Shown here one piece after another: positions 7,037 to 15,373 of a stretch of DNA of 64,000 nt (position 1 is its first letter; every line of letters begins with the position of its first letter). The notes below the pieces were generated by a model that was given only the letters and a program-made list of their open reading frames with translations, was not told the origin of the DNA and did no database searches. The DNA comes from Kordia sp. (GTDB taxonomy: Bacteria > Bacteroidota > Bacteroidia > Flavobacteriales > Flavobacteriaceae): contig NVVR01000005.1 in the NCBI GenBank assembly GCA_002733415.1, positions 1-64,000 on the forward strand, written 5' to 3'. Made by a program: the position numbers and the translations under genes.

Positions 7037-9745
7037 ATGAAAAACATCTCTCCAAATAACTTTTTCAACTACTTCAAAGAATGTTATAAAATAGAGAACA
7101 AGGAATTTGTAGTGGACAACATTCTTACTATAAAATATAAGTACAAATGGTTTGCCAGAAAAAAAGAAGAATTGCTTAATAACTTACTTCCTATAATACC
7201 CTATGATAATAAAAATATTGGAAATTTAGTTAAGGATTTAACCCTATATAATTTAGAAAAAGAACTTTATTATGGTAGCTTCTTTATTTTAGGAAAAACA
7301 ACACCTAGTGGTTTAAAAAAGGACAACACTATTTGTAGTCCGTTAGTATTATTCCCTGCAGAAATTAAAAAAATTGATGAAGATTATTTTTTAAGTATTG
7401 ATCAATCAAACTTCATTTTAAACCAAAGTATCCTTAGTAAATTATCATATAACTCTGATAAAGACAAGAAAACTCTTTTTGAAGCATTGACTAGTGTTTT
7501 TAATAACCCTATACTTGATGCATTTAAAATAAAACGTTTATTAGATAAACATGTATTAAACTTACATACTGAAGAACTTAGTTTTTACCCCAGTTTATGG
7601 AGTGAATCAAAAATAAAAAAACAGCTAAAAGAAATTACTGAGGTTGATACATATAAAATCCTTCCTAGTGCCGGAACTATATATTTAACGAAGTCATTAT
7701 CAAGCCTGAAAGTTGTTACTGATTTAGAAGAAATTGCAAAACAGAACACTTTCAATAACGCTTTAGATGAATTGATTCATCAAACAGTTGATGAATTTGA
7801 AACAAAATCAAGTTATTTAGAACACCGACTGAATAAAGATCAAACAGATGCATTGGTTACTGCTCAAAAATTCACGAACTCTGTTATTATAGGGCCTCCT
7901 GGAACTGGAAAATCATATACAATTAGCGCTATAGCAATAGATGCTATTTTAAACAACAAATCAGTATTGATTGTTTCAAAAACAAAACAAGCTGTTGAGG
8001 TGATTAGACAAATGCTGTTGGATGATTTTAAAATTAAAGAATACCTTATCCATACTTCCGGAAAAAGATATAAAACAAGTTTAAAGGCTTTAGTAAAAAG
8101 AAAGCTGAGTAACATTACAAAGCGTCAAAAAGCATATCATAACGATATCAGCTATTTTGACATTGAACTAAAAAATGCAGAGAAAAAGTTCAGTGAAATT
8201 ATTGAGCAAGAATTACAACTATCTACATTGAATTTTAATGAAGACCCGTCATTAAAAGAAAAAATACACCGGTTGTTTTTAAATAATTTCAACTCCCTAG
8301 ATGATTCTATTTGGGATGAAATCGCGAAAATTAATAATAGGAATACATCCATACAAACAGAGTTGAAAAAATACGTTTTAGCAACACTTAGTCAGTTAAA
8401 TAAAAACAATACTTATGAGTACAGAAGAGAATTATCAGCATATTATGAAGCGTTAATTTGCACTAATTTCTCAGAATTTCAGGAAATCATTGATACTATA
8501 GAATTTGACAAAATTTTAAAAATATTTCCTTTATGGTTGGCTAATTTATCAGAACTCAATACCGTTTTACCATTACAAAAGGAATTGTTTGATTTGGTAA
8601 TTATTGATGAAGCCACCCAATGCGATATTGCTACAGCATTACCTGCAATTTATAGAGCTAAAAAAGTACTCGTTGCTGGTGATCCAAATCAATTAAAACA
8701 TTACTCATTTGTATCACGAAGTGCTCAACAAGAGCTCTTAGAGAAGTTTAAACTCCCTAACACGCCATTATTTAATTACAGGGATAAAAGTGTATTGGAT
8801 TTATTTTTATCAAGGCTAACCAATCAAAATCAAGTCAACTTTTTAAGAGAGCACTATAGATCAACTCCATCATTAATCGAGTTTAATAATCAAGAGTTTT
8901 ACGATAGTCAGCTTGAAATTATTAAATCGACTCCTGAATACACCAATGAGAATCAAATAGAAATAGAAATTCTTGAAGGTCGTAGAGATAAGAAAGGGAT
9001 TAATAGTATTGAGGCAAAACGGATCCTTTCAAAAATTAAGGAACTCATCAAAACATATAAAACTTATGATGATGTTCCAACTATAGGGATTATTGCACCA
9101 TTTAGTAGTCAAGTTAAATACATTAATTCACTCATCAGTGATCAAATTCCATATGAATCCATAAAACAATTTAAAATTGTTTGTGGAACACCATACACTT
9201 TTCAAGGATCAGAAAGAGAAATCATCCTTATTTCATTTACGGTATGTAGAGATACACATCATTCTGCATACACACATTTGAACAAAGCTGAAGTACTAAA
9301 TGTTGGAACTACAAGAGCTAAATCGTTTCAATACATTTATACTTCAGTAGATAAAAAAGATTTAAATAAAGATTCATTATTCTTTAAATATTTGAACTTC
9401 ATAGAAAATTATCAATATGAAACTAAAAATAGTCTCGCAGAAAAAGATGATTTTCAAGATGAAATTGTAGAGGTATTGAAAAAATTAAATATTGAATATG
9501 TTAACTTAAGTTATCCATTGGCTGGAAGCATATTAGACATTTTTTTCATTCATAAGGAGCAAAAATATTTTATCGATTTAATTGGATATCCCGGAGCACA
9601 TTACGATGCATTTTCAATTGAACGTTATAAAACCTTTAGCAGAATTGGCATTAAAACTTTTCCTTTACACTATAGCTATTGGACTAAAAATAAATTAAAA
9701 GTGCAAAACAAGTTAAAACGACTCATTATTAATACAGTACAATAG
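7037..9745 (+). CDS. UPF1-like SF1 helicase with possible PD-(D/E)XK/Vsr-like C-terminal domain
   Basis: This 902-residue protein carries superfamily 1 helicase motifs in order: Walker A GPPGTGKS from residue 286, DEAT Walker B at 524-527, GDPNQLKH just after, the REHYRS motif near 615, TPYTFQGSE (motif V region) near 718, and GTTRAKS (motif VI) at 757-763. About 200 residues of unrecognised N-terminal sequence precede the helicase, and a Lys/Glu-rich helical insertion lies between motifs I and II. The last 100 or so residues (SILDIFF, then FIDLIGYPG) look like a Vsr/DUF559-type nuclease fold with D and D-x-I at expected spacing. Such fusions are frequent in defence loci, but no partner gene is present. 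Activity on nucleic acid is inferred. Confidence 0.8.
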   Translation: MKNISPNNFFNYFKECYKIENKEFVVDNILTIKYKYKWFARKKEELLNNLLPIIPYDNKNIGNLVKDLTLYNLEKELYYGSFFILGKTTPSGLKKDNTICSPLVLFPAEIKKIDEDYFLSIDQSNFILNQSILSKLSYNSDKDKKTLFEALTSVFNNPILDAFKIKRLLDKHVLNLHTEELSFYPSLWSESKIKKQLKEITEVDTYKILPSAGTIYLTKSLSSLKVVTDLEEIAKQNTFNNALDELIHQTVDEFETKSSYLEHRLNKDQTDALVTAQKFTNSVIIGPPGTGKSYTISAIAIDAILNNKSVLIVSKTKQAVEVIRQMLLDDFKIKEYLIHTSGKRYKTSLKALVKRKLSNITKRQKAYHNDISYFDIELKNAEKKFSEIIEQELQLSTLNFNEDPSLKEKIHRLFLNNFNSLDDSIWDEIAKINNRNTSIQTELKKYVLATLSQLNKNNTYEYRRELSAYYEALICTNFSEFQEIIDTIEFDKILKIFPLWLANLSELNTVLPLQKELFDLVIIDEATQCDIATALPAIYRAKKVLVAGDPNQLKHYSFVSRSAQQELLEKFKLPNTPLFNYRDKSVLDLFLSRLTNQNQVNFLREHYRSTPSLIEFNNQEFYDSQLEIIKSTPEYTNENQIEIEILEGRRDKKGINSIEAKRILSKIKELIKTYKTYDDVPTIGIIAPFSSQVKYINSLISDQIPYESIKQFKIVCGTPYTFQGSEREIILISFTVCRDTHHSAYTHLNKAEVLNVGTTRAKSFQYIYTSVDKKDLNKDSLFFKYLNFIENYQYETKNSLAEKDDFQDEIVEVLKKLNIEYVNLSYPLAGSILDIFFIHKEQKYFIDLIGYPGAHYDAFSIERYKTFSRIGIKTFPLHYSYWTKNKLKVQNKLKRLIINTVQ

Positions 9746-9848
9746 ATGAAGTACTTAAATATTGTTTTAATTCATCATTTACCAATATTTTTAACGCAAC
9801 CATTTACAACATTGCGCATCTATCATTTATAACTTAAACTTCAATCTA

Positions 9849-10226
9849 ATGAAAAACTACCTTAAAATGTCCGTAATATGCCTATTTTCGCTCATTTTTA
9901 CAGCATGTCCTCAAGAACATGATATAGTAGTAGAACCTGTAAAAAAAATACGCCTAGAAAACTCTGGTGACGACTTAATACATCTATTAAAACTTGAAAT
10001 TGCTGATCAAACAATCACATTAAATCAATTTGATGTTGGAGAAATTTCAGACTATTACATAATAACTTCAGACAATCTAAACAGCAACATTCTTCTTACT
10101 GTTGAAAATTCAGAAGGCATATCACAATCAGTTCAACTACTTATTAATAATTATGGATATTATACTCTAAAAACAATTGCTACACCTGATTTTTCATTAT
10201 TTGATGTCAGTATATATCAGGATTAA
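9849..10226 (+). CDS. Small hypothetical lipoprotein
   Basis: The 125-residue product has a lipoprotein leader with lipobox FTAC (Cys20). After the Cys there is a short acidic linker and a predicted beta-rich domain of about 90 residues, with alternating hydrophobic strands and no recognisable motif. It has no close gene partner: the preceding helicase stop is about 100 bases upstream and the next gene is convergent. I do not recognise a family; it may be an Ig-like or beta-sandwich surface protein. Confidence 0.7.
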   Translation: MKNYLKMSVICLFSLIFTACPQEHDIVVEPVKKIRLENSGDDLIHLLKLEIADQTITLNQFDVGEISDYYIITSDNLNSNILLTVENSEGISQSVQLLINNYGYYTLKTIATPDFSLFDVSIYQD

Positions 10227-10255
10227 CCTTACAATCTTATAACCCCTTAATAATA

Positions 10256-10285
10256 AATAAGGCAGTTCTAACGAACTTCCTTATT
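10256..10285. terminator. Hairpin between convergent genes
   Basis: AATAAGG (10256-10262) pairs with CCTTATT (10279-10285), and AGTTC with GAACT inside it with one mismatch, around a TAAC loop. It lies 30 bases after the lipoprotein stop and before the end of the convergent GNAT gene. The T tract is weak (GCCTTTT), so efficiency is uncertain. Confidence 0.6.
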
Positions 10286-10329
10286 GCCTTTTAGGCCCTT
10301 TGTAAATGCTATCGTAATCATAAATAGTA

Positions 10330-10815
10330 TTACAAATTCTTTATCATCCATTCGGAACAACTGTAATGGCCTGTATCACCAAGCGGTTTATCTAACGCTT
10401 TAAAACCTGTTTTTTCATATAGTTTTACTGCGGATTTCATATAAGGCAGTGTTTCTAAGTAACATTTTTCATAGCCTAAACCTTTAGCCGCTTCTACACA
10501 CTTCTTCATCATTCTAGCACCTAAGCCTTTCCCTCTAGCTTCGGGTAAAAAATACATTTTCTGCAATTCGCATATGTTATCCGTTGTATTTTCTAATTGA
10601 TAAATTCCAGCGCCACCAACAACCTTACCTCCTGTTTCTATTACAAAATAGACTGCTTTTGGGTTGTTATATACTTCTGAAAGTTCATCTAAGGATTTGT
10701 CCTCATATGCAGTTCCAACTTTAGGCGCTCCTAATTCCAATAACACTTCACGTATTAAATTCGCTATCGCCACATTATCGCGAACTTCTATTTCTCTTAT
10801 TATTATTTCAGACAT
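10330..10815 (-). CDS. GNAT family N-acetyltransferase
   Basis: The product is a single-domain GNAT enzyme that would move an acetyl group from acetyl-CoA to an amine. The acetyl-CoA binding motif A is visible as PEARGKGLGARMMKKC (about residues 91-106), followed by motif B with CYLETLPYMKSAVKLYEKTGF. The open frame begins with TTG at 10818, but the ATG at 10815 gives the usual MSEIIIREIE start and is used here. About 160 residues is normal for the family. The substrate is unknown. The gene is alone on its strand. Confidence 0.88.
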   Translation of the reverse strand: MSEIIIREIEVRDNVAIANLIREVLLELGAPKVGTAYEDKSLDELSEVYNNPKAVYFVIETGGKVVGGAGIYQLENTTDNICELQKMYFLPEARGKGLGARMMKKCVEAAKGLGYEKCYLETLPYMKSAVKLYEKTGFKALDKPLGDTGHYSCSEWMIKNL

Positions 10816-10845
10816 CAATATAAAAGGCTATTTTTGTAATCCCAG

Positions 10846-10944
10846 AATCAATATTCTCGTTGCAAGCACACGAGCTATGAATTAAACAGTAATATTATCC
10901 GTTCGAGACAAGTCTCGGGAAATAAAACCCACTGGTGGGATAAA
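10846..10944 (+). repeat. Three-hairpin dispersed repeat, copy B (best-formed)
   Basis: Hairpin 1 pairs CTCGT (10856-10860) with ACGAG (10870-10874) around TGC-AA-GCA. Hairpin 2 pairs CGAGAC (10904-10909) with GTCTCG (10912-10917). Hairpin 3 pairs CCCA (10928-10931) with TGGG (10936-10939) and is followed by ATAAAA. The copy ends 11 bases before the ATG of the LEA2 lipoprotein gene. Confidence 0.85.
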
Positions 10945-10955
10945 ATTAATGAATT

Positions 10956-11414
10956 ATGAAGCAAATCGCAATACTTTTATTTCTATTTTCAATAACTACT
11001 TCTTGTGTTTCAAAAAAAATTGAATATCAAAAAGTTGAAAACATCAAAATCCTAGCTTTAAACTCAAAGGAAATCACCCTAAGCGCCGATGCAATTTTCA
11101 AAAACCCTAATATTTTAGGAGGAAAAGTTATTCCCGAAAACATCATCGTCTATATTGATGGAAAAGAAATTACTGCTGTAAAATCAAAAGAATTTAGAGT
11201 TCCTGCTGTTAAGGAATTTGCAGTACCTCTGAAGGTTACTATTCCCTTCAATAAAATACCCGGAAATGAAGGCGGAGGACTTTTGGGCGCAGTTTTAAGC
11301 AGTTTTAACAAAACACATAAAGTTACTTTTAAAGGAAACTTAAACTATAAAGTAGTTGGTATTAAATCTACCTATAAAATTGATCATACTGAGGAATTAA
11401 AACTTTCGTTATAA
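10956..11414 (+). CDS. LEA type 2 family lipoprotein
   Basis: The leader ends in a lipobox TTSC (Cys17), so the mature protein is probably anchored to a membrane. The 135-residue remainder fits the LEA_2/WHy beta-sandwich fold: it has the FKNPNILGGKV segment typical of the first conserved strand pair, and later FKGNLNYKVVGIKSTYKI. In this family the domain is thought to bind or protect other molecules in the envelope, but no function is established here. The gene sits just after repeat copy B. Its TAA stop touches the presumed start of ribD (see that entry), suggesting co-translation. Confidence 0.8.
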   Translation: MKQIAILLFLFSITTSCVSKKIEYQKVENIKILALNSKEITLSADAIFKNPNILGGKVIPENIIVYIDGKEITAVKSKEFRVPAVKEFAVPLKVTIPFNKIPGNEGGGLLGAVLSSFNKTHKVTFKGNLNYKVVGIKSTYKIDHTEELKLSL

Positions 11415-12472
11415 ATCATCAAGTATACATACAGCGTTGCATTCAACTGGCTAAAAACGGTTTAGGCACCACAGGAACCAATCCTATGGTTGGTGCTGTT
11501 ATTGTTCATAATGAGATTATCATTGGTGAAGGGTGGCATTATCAAGCTGGCGAACCACATGCTGAAGTGAATGCTATCAATTCCGTAAAAGATAAATCGC
11601 TCTTAATAGAAGCCACTATTTATGTTTCTTTAGAACCTTGTAGTCATTTTGGAAAAACACCTCCTTGTGCCAACTTAATTATTGAACATCATATCCCTAA
11701 TGTGGTTATTGGTTGTGTTGATAGTTTTTCAGAAGTTTCAGGTAAAGGAATTCAAAAATTAAAAAACAATGGCTGTACCGTCACTGTAGGTGTTTTAGAA
11801 AACGAATGTATTGAAGTAAATAAACGATTTTTTACATTTCACAACAAGAAACGTCCATACATTATTTTAAAATGGGGGGAAACAAATGATGGGTTTATAA
11901 GTCCCGAAAACAACATAGAAATTACTTGGATTACCAATACGTATTCCAGACAATTGGTTCATAAACTACGTGCTGAAGAACACGCTATTTTAGTTGGAAC
12001 AAATACTGCCATTACAGACAACCCAAAATTAGATTGTAGAACTTGGAAGGGCAATAACCCTGTTAGAATAGTTTTGGATCGTACGTTAAGAATTCCAAAT
12101 GACTATTACTTATTTGATGGAAACATCAAAACGATTGTCTTTTTTCAAGAAGATCAAAAAGAGAAGGTAGAAAATAGAGCGACAACTACCCTTTTGTTTG
12201 AAGCTATTGATTTTTCAAACAATGTTGCTACACAAATTTGTGATGTTCTCTATAAACATCAATTACAATCAGTTATTATAGAGGGCGGAAGTAAAACATT
12301 ACAACATTTTATTGATACAAACTTATGGGATGAAGCTCGTGTTTTCAAAGGGGATATAACTTTTTCAGAAGGTATTAATGCCCCAAAACTTAAAGGTATA
12401 GCTGTTGATTTTACACCTATAAAAGAAGACATCCTTACTATTTATAATAATAAATCGACTCCATCAATGTAA
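11411..12472 (+). CDS. ribD: Bifunctional riboflavin biosynthesis deaminase/reductase
   Basis: RibD deaminates and then reduces the pyrimidine intermediate of riboflavin synthesis. The deaminase zinc ligands are visible in PHAEVNAI and EPCSHFGKTPPC. The reductase half starts near residue 165 (RPYIILKWGETNDGFISP) and contains the VEGGS-like IIEGGSKTLQHF. The first in-frame ATG is at 11486, but 25 conserved family residues precede it (HQVYIQRCIQLAKNGLGTT is fully RibD-like). They run back to an ATA at 11411, exactly where an ATG overlapping the previous stop would be expected. I place the start there; it may be a true ATA start, a damaged start or a sequence error. The 3' end runs into repeat copy C. 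Confidence 0.85.
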   Translation: MNHQVYIQRCIQLAKNGLGTTGTNPMVGAVIVHNEIIIGEGWHYQAGEPHAEVNAINSVKDKSLLIEATIYVSLEPCSHFGKTPPCANLIIEHHIPNVVIGCVDSFSEVSGKGIQKLKNNGCTVTVGVLENECIEVNKRFFTFHNKKRPYIILKWGETNDGFISPENNIEITWITNTYSRQLVHKLRAEEHAILVGTNTAITDNPKLDCRTWKGNNPVRIVLDRTLRIPNDYYLFDGNIKTIVFFQEDQKEKVENRATTTLLFEAIDFSNNVATQICDVLYKHQLQSVIIEGGSKTLQHFIDTNLWDEARVFKGDITFSEGINAPKLKGIAVDFTPIKEDILTIYNNKSTPSM

Positions 12473-12567
12473 GCATACGAGCTATGAATTCAACAAGGTA
12501 TTTTTCTAATCAAGACATCCCGATAGCTATCGGGAAAAAGATAACTAAACCCTCCGGTGGGATTAAA
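12463..12567 (+). repeat. Three-hairpin dispersed repeat, copy C, at ribD-HAD junction
   Basis: The copy begins at ATCAATGTAAGCATACGAGC, so its 5' end supplies the last ribD codons and stop. In place of hairpin 2 it has the perfect palindrome CCCGATAGCTATCGGG (12519-12534). Hairpin 3 is CCC (12550-12552) with GGG (12559-12561), again followed by ATTAAAAA. It runs directly into the HAD coding sequence. Confidence 0.75.
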
Positions 12568-13170
12568 AATATAATTTTCGATTTCGGAGATATCTTTATC
12601 AATTTGGATAAAATTGAAGCAATGGAAAGTGCTTTGGAATTATTTGATGTTACTGAACTTACCCCAGAAATGATTCAAGTAAATATGAATTATGAAAAGG
12701 GGGATATTACAACCGAATCTTTTTTGACTTTTTACACCAATGCATACCCTAATATTTCAAAAACTGAAATAATCAACACATGGAATTGTATGTTATTGGA
12801 TTTCCCATTACAACGTTTAGATTTCATTAAACAAGTCAGTAAACAATACCGTTGCTTTTTATTAAGTAACACAAATGAAATGCATATAGATTGGATTAAA
12901 AAGGATTGGGGAACGGAACTATACAACGAGTTTAAAAATTGTTTTGAGCAATTTTATTTATCTCATGAAATGAACATGCGTAAACCAGATGCTGACATTT
13001 ATGAGTTTGTCCTAAATGAGAATAACTTAATAGCATCTGAAACATTATTTATTGACGATACCAAAGAAAATACTGATACCACTACTTCACTAGGAATCCA
13101 TTCGTGGAATTTAATTCCTGGAAAAGAAGATGTTATCGACTTATTCAATATAAAAACAGACCTCTTTTAA
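12484..13170 (+). CDS. HAD family hydrolase (YihX-like subfamily), start uncertain
   Basis: The HAD core is intact: motif I IIFDFGDIF (nucleophile Asp in D-x-G), motif II LLSNTNE, motif III Lys in MRKPDADIYE and motif IV LFIDDTKEN. It resembles YihX-type sugar phosphatases, where the second motif I Asp is also replaced. The substrate is unknown. The ATG at 12484 would give a 26-residue N-terminal extension encoded entirely by repeat copy C. The family normally begins at the equivalent of residue 27 (IKNIIFDFG), where the codon is ATT (12562) and no ATG, GTG or TTG is in frame. The repeat may have displaced the normal start. The next gene follows after 1 base. Confidence 0.8.
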   Translation: MNSTRYFSNQDIPIAIGKKITKPSGGIKNIIFDFGDIFINLDKIEAMESALELFDVTELTPEMIQVNMNYEKGDITTESFLTFYTNAYPNISKTEIINTWNCMLLDFPLQRLDFIKQVSKQYRCFLLSNTNEMHIDWIKKDWGTELYNEFKNCFEQFYLSHEMNMRKPDADIYEFVLNENNLIASETLFIDDTKENTDTTTSLGIHSWNLIPGKEDVIDLFNIKTDLF

Positions 13171-13171
13171 T

Positions 13172-14020
13172 ATGCTGTATCTATTTTTATGTGTACTATT
13201 TTCAAGTGCAATATTTATTATCTTTAAATTATTTGACACCTATAAAATAAACACATTACAAGCAATTATTTTTAATTATTTTAGTGCATTCACTATCGGT
13301 ATACTTTCTCATGAAAGTACAATTAACTATACCGAATTACCTAGTAAACCTTGGTTTATTGGCGCAATAGTACTTGCCGTTTTGTTCATAAGTGTATTTA
13401 ATGTGATGGCGATTACATCACAAAAAAACGGAGTGAGTGTTGCTGCAGTTGCTGGAAAAATGGCAGTTGTGATTCCTGTATTATTCGGCGTGTTACTCTA
13501 TAAAGAACATCTTTCATTTTTTAAAATAATTGGGATAATTCTTGCGTTACTAGCCGTATATTTCATTACTTTAAAAAACAAGTCAGATAACATTAAAAAA
13601 GCGTCACTTATATACCCTGTCCTTCTATTTATAGGTGCTGGAGTTATTGACACCACATTAAAGTATGTGCAAACCAACTATGTTCTAAGCAGCGATACTA
13701 ATTTGTTTTCTGGTATTTTATTTGGTTTAGCTGGAGTATTTGGAATAATTATTTACAGTATTAAACCATCACCTATTACTATTAGAAACGGAGTAGCAGG
13801 AATCATACTAGGAGTTATAAACTACTATTCAATATACTACCTATTAAAAGCACTTGATACTAAAAACATGTCTAGTGCTGTAGTTTTCTCAATTAATAAT
13901 GTTACCATTGTGGCTTTGTGTACCTTATTAGGATTATTTATTTTTAAAGAAAAACTAACTTATAAAAACTGGGTAGGAATTGCAATCGCAATTATTTCAA
14001 TATTTTTGATTACTCAATAA
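13172..14020 (+). CDS. EamA/DMT family transporter
   Basis: The product has ten hydrophobic helices in two five-helix EamA halves, the standard drug/metabolite transporter layout, at a normal 282 residues. The first half ends in the conserved GVLLYKEHLSFFKIIGIILAL region and the second in the matching LGLFIFKEKLTYKNWVGIAIA; the paired E-x-x-x-x-x-x-x-G-x pattern is typical. It is an inner-membrane exporter or importer of a small metabolite; the substrate cannot be told. Its ATG is 1 base after the HAD stop and YigZ follows within 13 bases, so all three probably share a transcript. Confidence 0.88.
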   Translation: MLYLFLCVLFSSAIFIIFKLFDTYKINTLQAIIFNYFSAFTIGILSHESTINYTELPSKPWFIGAIVLAVLFISVFNVMAITSQKNGVSVAAVAGKMAVVIPVLFGVLLYKEHLSFFKIIGIILALLAVYFITLKNKSDNIKKASLIYPVLLFIGAGVIDTTLKYVQTNYVLSSDTNLFSGILFGLAGVFGIIIYSIKPSPITIRNGVAGIILGVINYYSIYYLLKALDTKNMSSAVVFSINNVTIVALCTLLGLFIFKEKLTYKNWVGIAIAIISIFLITQ

Positions 14021-14032
14021 CCATACTAAACA

Positions 14033-14647
14033 TTGTCTGAACTAAAAGATACATACAAAACTATAGATACTCCGGCTAGAGGAGAACTATTCAAAGATAG
14101 AGGTAGTAAATTTTACGGATACACCTACCCTATAAGTTCTGAAGACGAAGTAAAACCGATAATCGAACAATTAAAGAAAGAACACCATACGGCAAGACAT
14201 TGGTGTTATGCTTGGCAATTGGGTACTGATAAAATTCGTTATAGAGCAAATGATGATGGAGAGCCAAGCAATTCTGCTGGACCTCCAATTTACGGGCAAA
14301 TACAAGCTTTTGGTGTAACCAACATACTAGTTGTTGTCGTGCGTTACTTTGGAGGTACAAAATTGGGTGTTGGCGGATTAATGAACGCCAATAAAACAGG
14401 TTCTAAACTAGCATTAGAGGCATCTGAAATTCTTGAAAAAACTATTGATCGTGTGTTTCAAATCAATTTTCAATACAAAGACATGAATAAAGTAATGCGT
14501 ATTGTAAAAGAAAAGCAATTAAACATTACGCATCAAAAACTAGAACTAGATTGTCAATACACGATTCCAGTTAGAAAAAAGAATGCAAATCAAATTTTTG
14601 AGCTATTCACAAACTTATTTGGAGTAGCCATAAAAGAATTAGATTAA
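14033..14647 (+). CDS. YigZ/IMPACT family protein
   Basis: The 204-residue product has the UPF0029 N-terminal domain with the hallmark NDDGEPSNSAGPPI segment and the following VVVVRYFGGTKLGVGGLMNA block, then the DUF1949-type C-terminal domain. Bacterial YigZ is structurally related to translation-regulating IMPACT proteins; its biochemical role is not settled. Translation appears to start at a TTG (14033), which gives the expected MSELKDTYKTI start; no in-frame ATG is near. It is the last gene of the HAD-EamA-YigZ group. Confidence 0.88.
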   Translation: MSELKDTYKTIDTPARGELFKDRGSKFYGYTYPISSEDEVKPIIEQLKKEHHTARHWCYAWQLGTDKIRYRANDDGEPSNSAGPPIYGQIQAFGVTNILVVVVRYFGGTKLGVGGLMNANKTGSKLALEASEILEKTIDRVFQINFQYKDMNKVMRIVKEKQLNITHQKLELDCQYTIPVRKKNANQIFELFTNLFGVAIKELD

Positions 14648-14787
14648 TAATTATGAACCCGTTTTACTTTATATTTAAAAATTTGTGAGTTCGAGTGAAA
14701 TTCTTAAAAAATCATATCATAAACTAAATTTTAATATTGAAAAATATTCTCACTACAAATTACAAAAAATAAAGCGATATATATATA

Positions 14788-15204
14788 TTAAAACCCTAAT
14801 TTTTTCAATAATTCATCGGGGCACAATATTGGCCTTTTTGTATGCATATTCACGAAAACCAGGGTGATTTCAGAAATTGTTAATAAAGCGCCTTTATTGT
14901 TATAAATTTCTTGATCAATAGTGATTTTTAAACCCGGTTTTTTACGCAGTTTTGTTTTAATAATTATCACCTCATCATAAAAAGCAGGTTTCTTAAAATT
15001 AATATTTAAATTAACCACAGGAAGCATCACTCCATCATCTTCCATCTTTTTATAAGAAATATCTATAGAACGTAGCCATTCTACCCTTGCTACCTCTAAA
15101 TATTGAGCATAATTACCATGATAAACAACACCCATTTGGTCAGTCTCTCCATAGCGAACTCGTAATTTTGTTTCGTGTTTTTTCATATAATTTGTTAATT
15201 TCAT
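14788..15204 (-). CDS. YbgC-like acyl-CoA thioesterase (hot-dog fold)
   Basis: The hot-dog signature RVRYGETDQMGVVYHGNYAQYLEVARVEWL is obvious in pieces: the Asp of ETDQMG and the His of YHGNY belong to the 4-hydroxybenzoyl-CoA thioesterase/YbgC active site. The enzyme hydrolyses acyl-CoA thioesters in the cytosol. Two ATGs compete: 15204 (MKLTNYMKKHET) and 15186 (MKKHET). The second fits most relatives as I recall them, while the first is used here as the longest frame. The gene is divergent from dnaA and shares its upstream region. Confidence 0.85.
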   Translation of the reverse strand: MKLTNYMKKHETKLRVRYGETDQMGVVYHGNYAQYLEVARVEWLRSIDISYKKMEDDGVMLPVVNLNINFKKPAFYDEVIIIKTKLRKKPGLKITIDQEIYNNKGALLTISEITLVFVNMHTKRPILCPDELLKKLGF

Positions 15205-15210
15205 TATCCT

Positions 15211-15228
15211 AGCATCTCGAATGATGCT
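15211..15228. promoter_or_regulatory. Inverted repeat in the thioesterase-dnaA divergent region
   Basis: AGCATC (15211-15216) and GATGCT (15223-15228) are perfect inverted arms around TCGAAT. The position, 7 bases before the thioesterase start on the minus strand and 146 before dnaA, allows an operator or leader hairpin. No known binding protein is recognised. Confidence 0.45.
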
Positions 15229-15322
15229 TTAACATGAGGAAAAAATATTGAATATTCAATAGCAAACATGTTTTTTTTTTCACTTATTTGTTCACATATT
15301 TGTAGTACCCTAGATCATTAAA

Positions 15323-15339
15323 CGAGAATGATGTTCTCG
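15323..15339. promoter_or_regulatory. Inverted repeat 35 bases upstream of dnaA
   Basis: CGAGAA (15323-15328) and TTCTCG (15334-15339) pair perfectly around TGATG, ahead of an A-rich stretch leading to the dnaA ATG at 15374. It could be a 5' leader hairpin or an operator. No DnaA box of the TTATNCACA type was seen in this 169-base region. Confidence 0.5.
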
Positions 15340-15373
15340 AAATAAAAAAAAACAAATATAACCAATATATTCA

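Noticed and set aside
14685-14867. 60-residue open frame after yigZ, starting with a non-ATG codon
   Set aside because: It overlaps the end of the thioesterase gene on the other strand, has an AT-rich low-complexity sequence and no recognisable domain.
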